From Owenia fusiformis (Eukaryota > Annelida > Polychaeta > Sabellida > Oweniidae): a stretch of DNA of 64,000 bases. The notes under the pieces were generated by a model, which was given only the letters and a program-made list of their open reading frames with translations, did not search any database and was not told where the DNA came from. This document shows positions 12,716-23,212 of this stretch, piece by piece. Both the position numbers and the translations under genes were made by a program. How positions within the stretch are numbered: position 1 is the first letter of the stretch; every line of letters begins with the position of its first letter. Location: contig CAIIXF020000004.1 in the NCBI GenBank assembly GCA_903813345.2, forward strand, positions 9,866,196 through 9,930,195. The letters are read 5' to 3'.

Positions 12716-14689
12716 AGGAATTTTTGACCGGAAGTCGGATTGAAATTTGGTTTGCAGATTTGGATTCCTAAGAAAATTCTACCCTTAATTCATAACTCAT
12801 TTTATTTTGACCTACTTTACGGACACCATATCTCAAAAGTGGGTCAAAATACTCTCTGACGGCAAAAAACTAACACTATTAGCACACTCTTTGCTACCTG
12901 TATACAAAATTTTGAAGCAAATCCTAAAAGTGTAGTGCCAGAATCGCAAAAATAAGGAAAAACTATGAATTTGACCTAGATTTTGACCTAGGCATTTTGG
13001 TGTCCAAATATTGAAACTAGGTAGCTTTTGAGGTCCCCTTCTTTTATAGGAATTCATTATCTTAAACTGTACTCAATCTATATCTCGTATTTTACACTTC
13101 AAAAAAATCTTTTTTCCTTGACTTTCTATCAGGATAACATCAGATCGATTTTTCTCGAAATTTCAAAACGCCATAACTTTCAAACCGGAAGTCGGATTTG
13201 ATTTAAAGATTCGGATTCCTGACAAAATTCTACCCCTTATTCATAACTCATACGTTAAATTTGGCAAATTTTTATTTTGACCTACCTTTCGGACACGCCA
13301 TAACTTTGGAAATGGAAGTCGGATCAAAATTTGGTTTGCAGATTCGGATTCCTGAGAAAATTCTACTCTTAATTCATAACTCATATGTAAAATTTGGAGA
13401 ATTTTTTATTTTGACCTACTTTTCGGACACCATATCTCAAAAGTGGGTCAAAATACTCTCTGACGGCAAAAGGCTTACACTATTAGCCCACTCTTTGCTA
13501 TCTGTATACAAAATTTTGAAGCAAATCCTAAAAGTGTAGTGCCAGAATCGCAAAAATAAGGAAAAACTATATATTTGACCTAGATTTTGACCTAGGGATT
13601 TTGGTGTCCAAATTTTAAAGCTAGATAGCCTTCGAGGTCCCCTTCTTTTAAAGACTTTCAGAATCTTAAGCTGTACTCAGTCTTTATCTGGTATTTTGCA
13701 CTTCAAAAAAATCTTTTTTCTCATTGACATAACATGGGGCACCAAAATTAGCGATTTTTGAGCTTTCAAAACAACATAACTTCCCAACGAAAAGTCGGAT
13801 CGAAATTTGGTTTGCAGATTCGGATTCCTGAGAAAATTCTACCCTTAATTCATAACTCATAAGTTAAATTATGAGAAATTTTTATTTTGACCTACTTTAC
13901 GGACACCATATCTCAAAAGTGGGTCAAAATACTTTCTGACGGCAAAAGGCTCTCACTATTAGCACACTCTTTGCTACCTGTATACAAAATTTTGAAGCAA
14001 ATCCTAAAAGTGTAGTGCCAGAATCGCAAAAATAAGGAAAAACTATGAATTTGACCTAGATTTTGACCTAGGCATTTTGGTGTCCAAATTTCGAAGCTAT
14101 GTAGCTTTTGAGGTCCCCTTCCTTTATAGGCATTCAATATGTTAAGCTGAACTCAGTCTATATCTTGTATTTTACACTTCGAAAAAGCCTTTTTTCCCAT
14201 TGACTTAACATGGGCACCAAATTTAGCGAATTTTGAGATTTCAAAACACCATAACTTCCAAACCGGAAGTCGGATCGAAATTTTGTTTTCAGATTTGGAT
14301 TCCTGAGATAATTTTACACTTATTTCATAATTCACACGTTGAATTTGGAGAACTTTTTATGTTCTGACCTACTTTTCGGACACCATATCTCAAAATCGGT
14401 AAGAGTAATCAAAAAACGGTTTACCATTCGTAATAAGCTTTTTCTAAGGAACATGATGAAAAAAACCAGGAGTGAAAATACCGAAGGACGACTGAGAAAA
14501 CTTGTAAAATAGTGAAAAACCACGATTTGACCTAGTTCTTGACCTTTGACCTAGATAAAAAGTTGACCTAATTTCCCAGAAACTAGGCCTCATTACCTAG
14601 TTGACTGTGTTAGCAGATTTAAGTAAGTCCTTCTAGTTACCGAGAAAACGTGACAAGAGAGAAAGAATAATAATAATAAGAAAACTGGC

Positions 14690-14940
14690 AAAAGCAATAG
14701 ACTCCAGATTTTCAATCTGGAGTCTAATAATAAGAAAACCGGCAAAAGCAATAGACTCCAGATTTTCAATCTGGAGTCTAATAAGAAAACTGGCAAAAGC
14801 AATAGACTCCAGATTTTCAATCTGGAGTCTAATAAGAAAACTGACGAAAACAATAGACTCCAGATTTTCAATCTGGAGTCTAATAATAATAAGAAAACTG
14901 GCAAAAGCAATAGACTCCAGATTTTCATCTGGAGTCTAAC
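14690..14940. repeat. Five tandem units, each a perfect hairpin AGACTCCAGATT...AATCTGGAGTCT
   Basis: A unit of about 50-57 bp occurs five times. Each contains AGACTCCAGATT, a three-base loop and AATCTGGAGTCT (the fifth stem is slightly shorter), joined by AATAAGAAAACTGGCAAAAGC. The arm is the same AGACTCCAGATT found singly at each satellite super-unit boundary. The hairpins therefore appear to be inverted fusions of a boundary motif, later amplified. Confidence 0.9.
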
Positions 14941-14945
14941 TAATA

Positions 14946-15215
14946 ATGCTGAAAATGTCACTGCAAAAAACTTATGAGATGCTAAATAAGTCATTTGGTA
15001 ATAAAAATGGACTAAGCAATGTCTACAGATGGTACAGAACGATTTCTGAAAAACAAAGAAGATCTGATGAGGATACTTCCCATACAGGTGTTCCAAAAAC
15101 AACACGCATAGCAGAGATGGTTAAAGAAGTAGAGCAGCTGGTTATGGTTGATAGGACTGTCACTACTTAACATGAACTGGGCATGAGTTATGAGTCTGAA
15201 AGTGATTGTTAAAAA
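14946..15215 (+). pseudogene. Mariner transposase N-terminal relic
   Basis: The frame reads like the first helix-turn-helix region of mariner/SETMAR transposases: TYEMLNKSFGN, then VYRWYRTISE, then a D-x-x-x-T-G-V-P-K-T linker, then VEQLVMVDRTVTT. After a stop at 15168-15170 the same frame continues with HELGMSYES, matching the usual ELA-x-x-x-GISYGS stretch. The whole catalytic DDE half is missing and the right inverted end follows about 75-270 bp later. It is the only protein trace of the element spanning 1809-15488 and cannot be active. Confidence 0.7.
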
Positions 15216-16413
15216 AAACTGTGACATCATATATTTTAGGTGTTTCAGGTGACCACGACTTGGGTTACCGTATGCTAAATCCTTATTGTTACTTAATATT
15301 CAAGACCTGCTTCAGGTACCCATACCACGGGTTACTATGGTAACTTTGGCATATATCAATGTTTGTGCCTGAAACTTTCTGGAAATATTAATGAATGTTT
15401 GGTGATACTATGTATGAAGTTTAGTGTACTAACTCCAATTAGTTTCTGAGATAGGGCTCTATTTGCATTATTTGTTGATCACCCCTTGTATATTCCCTTC
15501 TACGCAGAGTTTAATAGAGATTGTATTTCTAACCAAACGTGTATGGCTTTATGATAATTAACATGAATATGAAGATAGATTTCAAATCAACATGCCTATA
15601 TACTCATCCTTTGCCTATATCATTCCATTATACTAAAGGCGCCGATGTTGAAAATCGGAGCAAATGTGGGGACCATATATTCAAAATCAAATAAAAAGGA
15701 GTGAAAGTAGCGAGGAATAAAGTATAAAAGCAAACTAGAAAAAAGTAGAATTAGAAAATTATGAAGTAAAAAGACATAGTCGACACCATAAATTATACAG
15801 AATTATCCGACAATTACACACTATTCTAATTTTACAAATCGATCAAAAAAATAAGATAATGTTTAACAGATTAATCATGAAAATCAAAATCACAAACAGA
15901 ATGAATCTACGCCATTTTATAAGTATGATAAAGAAATTTCAGGTGGTAACTGCTGGCCATGACCATAATAAGATGATATCATTCGTAGAAAAACTGAATT
16001 GAAAGGCGATCTATTTTCCTTTTTATGACCGCCATTTTTGTTTCAGACAATTTTCTAAAATTTCGAAGATTGTATCAGTTAGAACAATATTTTAGGTACA
16101 TTTTCTCAATAATTCAAAAGATTCTGTTCAGTGACCTTTCCTGGGAGGCTACTTTTAGCTATAATTCAGTCACATTTTCAGCGGGCTGAAAAAGTTATTT
16201 CATCATGTTTAGGGTCATTCTAACCATGAACATTGTGATCCTGGTCCTTTAAATGATATTTGGAACTATTTGAATTGACTGGAGGTCAAACCAGAACTCT
16301 GTTATCTTTGTTCAAAAAATGTCTAATAATGCCACATTTTTTGTCACTTCCTGTTTTGTCATTTCCTGTTAAGTACTACTGCACCTTAAGGGACGCTCGC
16401 AAGTATACACAAT

Positions 16414-17439
16414 ATACAAATTGTTGATATTGATCAATACAAGTGGTATGGTCAAAATAGGACAAATCTTTCAGTTAATGCTAAATGTGGATCAGGAGGA
16501 GTAGGATTCTTAGTAAATAACAAAACTGTGTTAACGTCTTATGATGTCATTGAGATAGAGTCAAGTTTTGAAGGAATTTATTGGGCTAGATTTGTATATA
16601 AAAATGACCCTGATTATACATTTACACTGTGTGTTTGTTATTTACCACCGGAGCGTTCTAGCCGTGGGAATTCGGCCCAGGAATTTTATGACAATTTACT
16701 TGCACAACTGTACATGCACTATTCAAATGATTCCCCCCTGTTGATAGTTGGTGATTTTAATTCACGAATTGGGAATAAGCAAGACTTCAATGTCAATATT
16801 GATGATATCATGAATAGAGTTTGCACTGATGCTACTTCAAATAAATACGGTGATTACCTGATTGAGTTTTTGAAGGACAGTAAATGTTGCACGGCAAACG
16901 GAAGGATAAACCCCGAACATGACAATTTTACGTACGTCTCGACAAACGGAGCATCCGTCGTGGATTATGTTTTGGCTCCATTGTGTACGTTTCACCATAT
17001 TAAACAATGCGGCGTTACATTAATAGATGACATAAAAAATGAAATGGGATTAATGGGTAATGTCAAACTAGACCATTCAATTCCATGGTGCGAATTATCA
17101 CTTATGGTGCCAACTAATGTACATGAGTATACCAACACGAAAGAAAAAACAGATACAACTACAAATACAGACACAAAACGTAGAAAATACGATGTAACGA
17201 ATATTCCTAATGATATATTTTCAAATGTACGTTGTACCACTGCGATTTTGTCTGCGATCGAACGTCTTGAGCTCAATCATGACGCACAACGTACTATTGA
17301 TGATAGCTATGACCAATTTGTAAATATTTTGCACACTGAAATGGATGACAAACTATCATTTAAAGACATAAATACGAACAACACAAAGACAAATAAACGC
17401 GCAAAACCATGGTGGAGCGTGGAATTGAACAAATTATAA
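16414..17439 (+). pseudogene. LINE endonuclease (exonuclease-endonuclease-phosphatase fold), decayed
   Basis: The frame runs from about 16414 (KWYGQNRTNL, then GSGGVGFLV). It contains the family signatures VGDFNSRIG (Asp-Asn of the catalytic site), VVDYVLAPL and KLDHSIPWCEL (terminal Asp-His pair). These enzymes nick target DNA to prime reverse transcription. No start codon is secure because the 5' end is truncated or lost near 16390. The frame stops at TAA 17437-17439, just where the element's linker to the reverse transcriptase should continue with a tryptophan-lysine stretch, so the stop is probably a lesion. Confidence 0.8.
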
Positions 17440-17559
17440 TGGAAAGAAACATGTCAAATGGAAAAATTATTTTTGAAATCAAAATCGAGGGCTAGAGAGA
17501 GAAATATTTTAAGACAAGACTTTAAATTAAAGCAACGTGAATTTGATAAAATGTATCTA

Positions 17560-19140
17560 GGCGATCTAAACGTTCTTATGAAGCAAAATTAAGAGACAAT
17601 ATTGTAAAAATGGAGACGAATAATCCTAAGCAAATGTGGAATGAAATAAACAATCTCGGACCTTCACGCGCTCGTAGTAACCCTATGGAAGTGTACGTTG
17701 ATGGTGATAATATAAGCGGTGATATAGATGTAGTGCTGAATAAATGGAAAAATGATTTTCAAAGTATATTCTGTGAGAACAATGGTTTATTCAATGATGA
17801 TTTTCTAAATGATATACAGCGGCTCACTGAGCAATGCGAACGTGAACTTAATGATATGAGTAGTGTTGAAAATGTTGATTCGGAACCTGCTGACACGCCC
17901 CTTCCCAATAATGTCTTTCTTAACAATGAAATCGAGTTAAGTGAAGTGAAAAAGGTGATGGTTAATTTGAAAAAAGGTAAAGCCGTTGGTGAGGAAAATT
18001 TACCAAATGAAGTGCTAAAATGTGATCGACTGTTGACTCCAATCCATACTTTGTTAAATGCCTGTTTCAAATTTGGAATAGTGCCTACGATATAGAGACG
18101 GGCAATTATTTCACCGATACCTAAAGGAAATAAGGACTCAAGAGTTCCGCTTAACTACCGAGGAATAAGCCTTATGTCCACAGTTTGCAAAATCTACAGC
18201 GCCGTATTAAACAATCGCCTGAAATCATTTTTAGATTTCAACAATATACTATGTGATTCGCAAAATGGATTTAGAAAACTCCGTTCGTGTTTGGATCACA
18301 TATATGCGTTAACAACCATATTGCGACAAAGACTGAAAGCTAGAAGCGACACCTATATATGTTTCGTCGATTTTTCCCGGGCATTCGACAGTATTAATCA
18401 TGATGGCATGTGGTATAAACTTCTTCAAAGTGGTGTTTGTGGACGCATGTATAAGGCCATCCGATCAGTCTATAGTACCGTGTCATATTGTGTTAAATTA
18501 AATGGTCACTTCACGGATTGGTTTACTGCTGAATTAGGAGTGAGACAGGGAGATATAATTTCTCCGACCCTATTTTGCCTTCATGTGAATGACCTTGAAG
18601 CAGAAATTAATGCCCTTAATCTAGGAGTTAATGTGGGTAATGAAAACATCAGTGTGTTGATGTATGCAGACGATATTGTTTTTATTGCACTGACAGCGAA
18701 TGATTTGCAATTAATGTTAGACACCCTGTATAATTGGACAACACAATGGAGACTTACTGTAAACTGTGATAAAACTCAAGTGATTCACATCAGGAAAACT
18801 ACAAAACCACGCACAGAGTTTGAGTTCAAGCTCGGTCCTTCTAGCTTAAATATGGTAGAAACATATCGTTATCTTGGAATAATAGTTACCGAGTCTCTTG
18901 ACTATACCGTGACCGCCACGACTTTGGCTGATGCAAGTAGCCGCTCCCTTGGGTCTATTATTGCCAAATATTTCAACATAGATGGATTACATTTATTTAT
19001 AATACGTTCACTAAAATGTATGATAGCTGTGTATCTTCTGTAATGGACTATGGCTCTGCTGTATGGGGAAATAAACAATACAATAAATGCCAGATCGTAC
19101 AGCACCGAGCTATGCGAACCTTTTTAGGAGTTGGAAAATA
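17560..19140 (+). pseudogene. LINE reverse transcriptase, decayed
   Basis: The reverse transcriptase palm motifs are in order: IISPIPKG (entry block), NYRGISLMS, NGFRKLRSCLDHI, FVDFSRAFDSINH (first catalytic Asp), LGVRQGDIISPTLF and MYADDIVF (catalytic Asp pair), then the thumb region with YRYLGIIV. An in-frame TAG at 18093-18095 stands where relatives carry Trp before RRAII. Another frameshift near 19005 separates the YRYLG region from MDYGSAVWGN and RAMRTFLGVGKYT. The frame is interrupted at about 19149 by a MITE. Not functional. Confidence 0.85.
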
Positions 19141-19149
19141 TACTGCAAT

Positions 19150-19648
19150 AGGATAGTTTCTAAATAGCAGAAAAATCAATGAAATCTCGTGCTGCCATCT
19201 TTTATTCAGCTTTTAACTCGGGCTAGAGCTCCATTCGTTTACATGCTAAAATCTTGGAAAAGTGGCTTAATTTCATGATTTATCAAAGTGTGTTTGTTGA
19301 ATCTGTATAAAACTTGAATGATATACCACATGATGACCCTGTTTATGTACATGATGTGATTAAACATGCAAATGTTGATTGACATACAAATAATCCACGG
19401 ATTTAAAGAATTTTAGCATTGCATCTATGGACATTTGGCCCAAGTTTTTTTAAATTGTTATAGAAAATTATTCAAATTACATAACTGTGTAAATCAAAGC
19501 TATTAAAGGAGAAAACATTTCACTGAATTCAAATATGCCATTTAAAAGAAGGTAATGTAAGTCATTAGAGGTCTAATATGCAAGTCTCTTAAAATCTCAC
19601 GAAAAACGAGATTTAGCGAGATTTCAAAAGCTATATGGAAACTATACT
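19150..19648. mobile_element. MITE inserted in the LINE
   Basis: The intact LINE copy at 46161 reads GCAATTCCAGC. Here GCAAT is followed by about 500 bp of foreign DNA and then ATTCCAGC, giving an AT duplication or microhomology. The ends are imperfect inverted repeats: AGGATAGTTTCTAAATAGC against AGTATAGTTTCCATATAGC. A full-length diverged relative lies in inverse orientation at about 40674-41130 in intron 2 of gene C, sharing AACGAGATTT-GCGAGATTTCAAA and CATGAAATTAAG landmarks. No coding capacity. Confidence 0.75.
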
Positions 19649-19649
19649 A

Positions 19650-22271
19650 TTCCAGCTTTATACGGGGAAATGGCGTGGACCCCACCGAGCGTTCGCCACC
19701 ACGTTGAGATGGTCCGGCTTTTTATACGACTATGTAGAATGCCAGTTACGCGCTTAACAAGGCGAATATTTGACTGGGACTACGAACATGACGTTAATGG
19801 AACATGGTGCAGTGAAGTCAAGCACATCTTAGAGGACGCTGATCTTCGCTATGTTTACGAGACACGATTTATCCCTCAAACAAGGGTGCGGCCGATTTTA
19901 GACAATGTGAGGAATATGATATTTTCTAACGATTGAGCGTAGCGAATAAGTTTGAAAATTATTTAATGCAGGTACTTCACACTGTTTTGATATCAGATTT
20001 GGAGAAGATGTTCTATAGTTTGTTACGGGGGTGTATATTTGAGTATGTTCTGTTCTATTTAAGTGACGACAAACGGTGGTATTGATTGAATGAGTTGTGA
20101 GTGATTTATGTTTAGGAAATAGGTTTTGAGTCATTCGGCTTTGTGACGCTAACACGGCAGCATTTGCTAAATTTACCAAACAACTTTAAGGTTAACTGTT
20201 TTAAACTATTTTGTCAATGTATTTTTACTTTGATATAAAGTTAGAAATAGTTTTTGTTTTAAGTAAATTGTGTGTTTCGAATTCTTAAATCCTACAAACG
20301 CCAATTTCATCTTAGGGGTAGGTGGACCTCCTTGTATATAAAAAACAAAATGTACAAGGTACCTTTCGCACTTTGCAAAAGGGGTCGCCGCGAGGTTGGC
20401 ATTAAAGAATTCAATTATTAGCCTACAGGGCATAAGTACTGTAAATATAATACTAATAAATTATATACAGAGTATGTTAGCAAGGTTTCCGAAACCACAT
20501 GAATATAAAATGTAAATTATTTACAATAATTCATAACTGAGATAAAAAGCTTTGCCTCTGAGGCATATGGAACGGGTTTAATGTTTGGACAAGGAGTGAC
20601 CATATATTTGATTATTTATAATTTCAGACGAGACTCGTCTCTGAGACGTTTGTGGAGCTATAAAATATTACTATTTATAAATTATAAGATTTGAGATATT
20701 TGCCTCCGAGGCTAAATAATAATTTCATTTTGAAATTTGTCAAAAGAATGAAGTCCCATGAATCAATATTGGACTATTATGGAGTTTTTGCCTCAGGAGC
20801 ATCTGGAGATAAGGAATATTTGGTATTATAAGTTTACCTCTGGAGAACACGTACTTTAGAAGTTAATAGAATCTTAATATATGCCAGGATTATTATCAGA
20901 TCATTGGACTATTATTCAAGTTTGCCCATCGGGGCATCTGTGCATAAGTAATATTTAATATTAAACGTTTACCTCCGAGGGATGTGTACTTTAGAAGTTG
21001 ATTACTGAATATTAATGATATATGGCTTTGTATGCCAGGATTATGATCCGATCATAAGTCCGGGACACCTCCGAGGTGCTGCCCAAAGGGTCATTGTGTA
21101 TGTGGAGTTTGTATGTACGATATTATCATAGGCCAATAAATAGCGACATAGCGGCACATAAGAGCCAATGCAAATAATATTAACAAAATATGGATTCATA
21201 TGCCAGGATTAAGATCATTGGACTATTATTGAATTTTGCCTCTGGGGCATCTGTAGATAAATATTGTTTTTATATTATATGACTGTTTACCTCTGAGGAA
21301 TAATCCACTTTAGAAGTTAGAAAATATGATATTAATAATATGGCTTTAAATGCCGGGACTAAGATCAGGCAATTATTGAATATTATTGAATTTTGTCTCC
21401 GGGGCATCTGTAGATAAGGATTGTTTTATATTAAAAGTTTACTTCTGAGGAATAATCCATTTTAGAAGAATTAGAAAATAATATTAATGATATGGCTTTA
21501 AATGCCGGGATTAAGATCATGTCACTGGACTATTATTGAATTTTGCCTCTGGGGCATCTGCACAATATTTGATATAAAACGTTAACCTCTGAGGGATTTA
21601 GAAGTTGATTACAGAATATTAATGATATATGGCTTTGTATGCCAGGATTATGATCCGATCATAAGTCCGGGACACCTCCGAGGTGCTGCCCAAAGGGTCA
21701 TTGTGTATGTGGAGTTTGTATGTACGATATTATTATAGGCCAATAAATAGCGACATAGCGGCACATAAGAGCCAATGCAAAATATGGTGGTTGTGTTCTT
21801 TTAAGATTTAAGTACGGAGGACCAGTTTTAAGTGAACTTTCTAAATTTAAGACGCAGTGGAAACAAGATATAATCACTATGCCTAAGCTCAGAACATATT
21901 GTATACTAAAACAAGACTATGGATGTACTGATTATGTGAAAATGAAACTGACTAGGTATCAAAGATCATTGATGGCTAAACTGAGGTCGGGCACATTTCC
22001 TATACGGATAGAAACAGGACGTTATCGGGGAATTCCTCTTGAGGAAAGATACTTTCAAGCCTGTAAATGTCAAGATATAGAATCTGAGCTACATTTCATG
22101 CTAAAATGCGAAATATATAATAATGAAAGACATCATTTTTTACCAAAGTTAAACACCATATCCCTGATTTCGATTTTACAGACACTAGTATTAAGAACTA
22201 CATATCAAATATTTTCCACATTAGAAATGATTATGTATAATGATTATCTAAAGTGTCCCATAAGCCTTTGA
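19650..22271 (+). pseudogene. LINE C-terminal region, split by a 1.9-kb insertion
   Basis: The first part (19650-19913) encodes IPALYGEMAWTPPSVRHH through VRPILDNVRN. The remainder resumes at 21830 with the SELSKFKTQW equivalent and runs through MPKLRTYC to a zinc-knuckle-like segment. The copy at 46185-46889 keeps both halves in one open frame. Here the first cysteine of the C-x-x-C pair is Phe (YFQACKC instead of YCQACKC), and a small deletion near 22140 shifts the frame before the end. Both support decay. Confidence 0.85.
19914..21829. mobile_element. 1.9-kb non-coding insertion with ~160-bp internal tandem repeats
   Basis: The intact LINE copy reads GTGAGGAATAGTGAACTTTC. Here GTGAGGAATA and AGTGAACTTTC are separated by 1.9 kb. 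There are no inverted ends and no clear duplication. The right half (about 20770-21790) consists of five or more units of roughly 160 bp, marked by GGACTATTATTGAATTTTGC, GGGGCATCTGTAGATAA, a TTTAGAAGTT block and ATGCCAGGATTA. Two units carry an extra block with CATAAGTCCGGGACACC. A short element without terminal inverted repeats and with central repeats of about 160 bp recalls Helentron-type pearl elements, but the termini do not prove it. Confidence 0.6.
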
Positions 22272-22351
22272 AGGCTGGGTGCACGCTCGTTTGTATTGAT
22301 TATATATGTACATGTATGTGAAATTGTGCACGAGACAATGAAATAAACAAA

Positions 22352-22391
<40 letters not shown>

Positions 22392-22440
22392 TCCTTTTGA
22401 ACCATTGAAGTTGTTCTTGTTTGATATATGGGACCTACTT

Positions 22441-22717
22441 GCAAAAGTCAAATGTGGACCCGTTTCCCTGAAATGTTTTGAAAAGTGATCGCCAATGATG
22501 GCTACGGGCCAGTACATCCATAGACTTTCGATAGATGTCGCTAAATCCTCCATCCTCATTTTATTTAGCAGGTGCTATGTAGTCAATATAAAAATTCAAT
22601 ATTCATCTAGTTATTTAAGCAGAGAGTGTTACAAGAACAATCAAGCGATTCAGATCAATGTGTTTTATATTAACAGATTATTACAGATTTCGGATAAGAC
22701 ATTGAAACAGACCTTCA
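22441..22717. repeat. Left arm of inverted repeat around the GPCR
   Basis: This arm of about 280 bp matches the reverse complement of 25341-25620 nearly throughout, for example CCATAGACTTTCGATAGATG and TTTAGCAGGTGCTATGTAG. Differences are scattered substitutions and short indels. Together the arms enclose the complete receptor gene. Confidence 0.85.
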
Positions 22718-23212
22718 AAGTGTATGAATGTATGAGAAATTGAAAAAAAATTGGAAAGTCCCAGTAAGTGCACCCAACGCAACCCCAACCCCACCCCCTC
22801 AAGACTGGGTAATGATGTCTGTGATACGCACCTTTGAAGTCATCCTTTTACATTTTCAAATACGTGTCAAGCTATCTTTGTTAAAGGTATTTTAATACAA
22901 GACAAGGACCCTTTAAATATTTAGTCTATGGCTGATTCATTTTGTCTCATCGATCAAACTTAATGTCTCGTCTCTCCACCTTCATCCTGTCAGTCATTGA
23001 TGTTTCATCTCCTGGTCTCCAATCTTTATAACAACAAGAGGTATGTATACAAGACAATCGATTTAGACTCGTGGTGGGGTCGCAGTGATCTTTCCATTTT
23101 CAACAGGCCGCTGCACCCGCTCGTTCTATTGATGGGGAGACCATCGACCCTCAATTTTACAATGTCATTGGCCACGTATCGATTAAGAAGAAAACCCATT
23201 CTAATGACACTT

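Larger units (their letters stand above)
3480..14640. repeat. Higher-order satellite array (477-bp units in ~1.7-kb super-units)
   Basis: A unit of about 477 bp recurs at least 13 times, marked by GACGGCAAAAGGCT at about 3646, 4126, 5546, 6733, 7985, 8462, 9679, 10156, 11245, 11720, 12858, 13463 and 13938. Super-units open with the palindrome AAATTGAACAAGTTCAATTT and AGACTCCAGATT, at about 2286, 4890, 7485, 9179, 10881 and 12469. After removing the hAT and Spy-like insertions, super-unit length is roughly 1.6-1.9 kb. Copies drift by point changes and small indels. Open frames of 60-100 codons here are shared phase accidents, not genes. Each unit carries many TGACCT motifs and paired CCGGAAGT sites. 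Confidence 0.9.
1809..15488. mobile_element. Giant mariner-like element filled with satellite DNA
   Basis: The left end CAAGGGGCGATCAACAAATAA and the right end (reverse complement CAAGGGGTGATCAACAAATAA) are each flanked by TA (1807-1808 and 15489-15490). The match continues inward for about 200 bp, through GCCCTATCTCAGAAACTAA and CCGTGGTATG plus CCTGAAGCAGGTC. A relic of a mariner transposase N-terminus lies just inside the right end. Between the ends is a higher-order satellite with one hAT and one Spy-like insertion. Tc1/mariner elements are known to duplicate TA and are normally 1-2 kb. At 13.7 kb this is either an internally deleted mariner that expanded by tandem duplication, or two solo ends flanking an array. 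The single TA-flanked pair favours the first. Confidence 0.6.
16400..22391 (+). mobile_element. Degenerate non-LTR retrotransposon (LINE, APE-type) with (CTTA)n tail
   Basis: In order it carries an apurinic-type endonuclease, a reverse transcriptase, a C-terminal region ending in a zinc-knuckle-like segment, and a 3' tail of CTTA repeats (22354-22390). A second copy at 46161-47014 shares the last about 0.85 kb and the same CTTA tail. That copy fixes the 3' end and shows two later insertions here: a MITE (about 19150-19648) and a 1.9-kb non-coding element (about 19914-21829). In-frame stops near 17437 and 18093 and frameshifts near 17560 and 19005 make it inactive. It is CR1/Jockey-like in organisation, but I do not assign a clade. 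Confidence 0.85.

Noticed and set aside
3940-14523. Many 60-97-codon frames on both strands in the satellite, some similar to each other
   Set aside because: They recur only because the 477-bp unit recurs. They start and stop at arbitrary points, are duplicated exactly with the DNA, and show no protein features.
19139-19648. TATACT as a 6-bp duplication flanking the MITE in the LINE
   Set aside because: The intact LINE copy places the left border after GCAAT, downstream of TATACT. The right-hand TATACT belongs to the MITE's inverted end.
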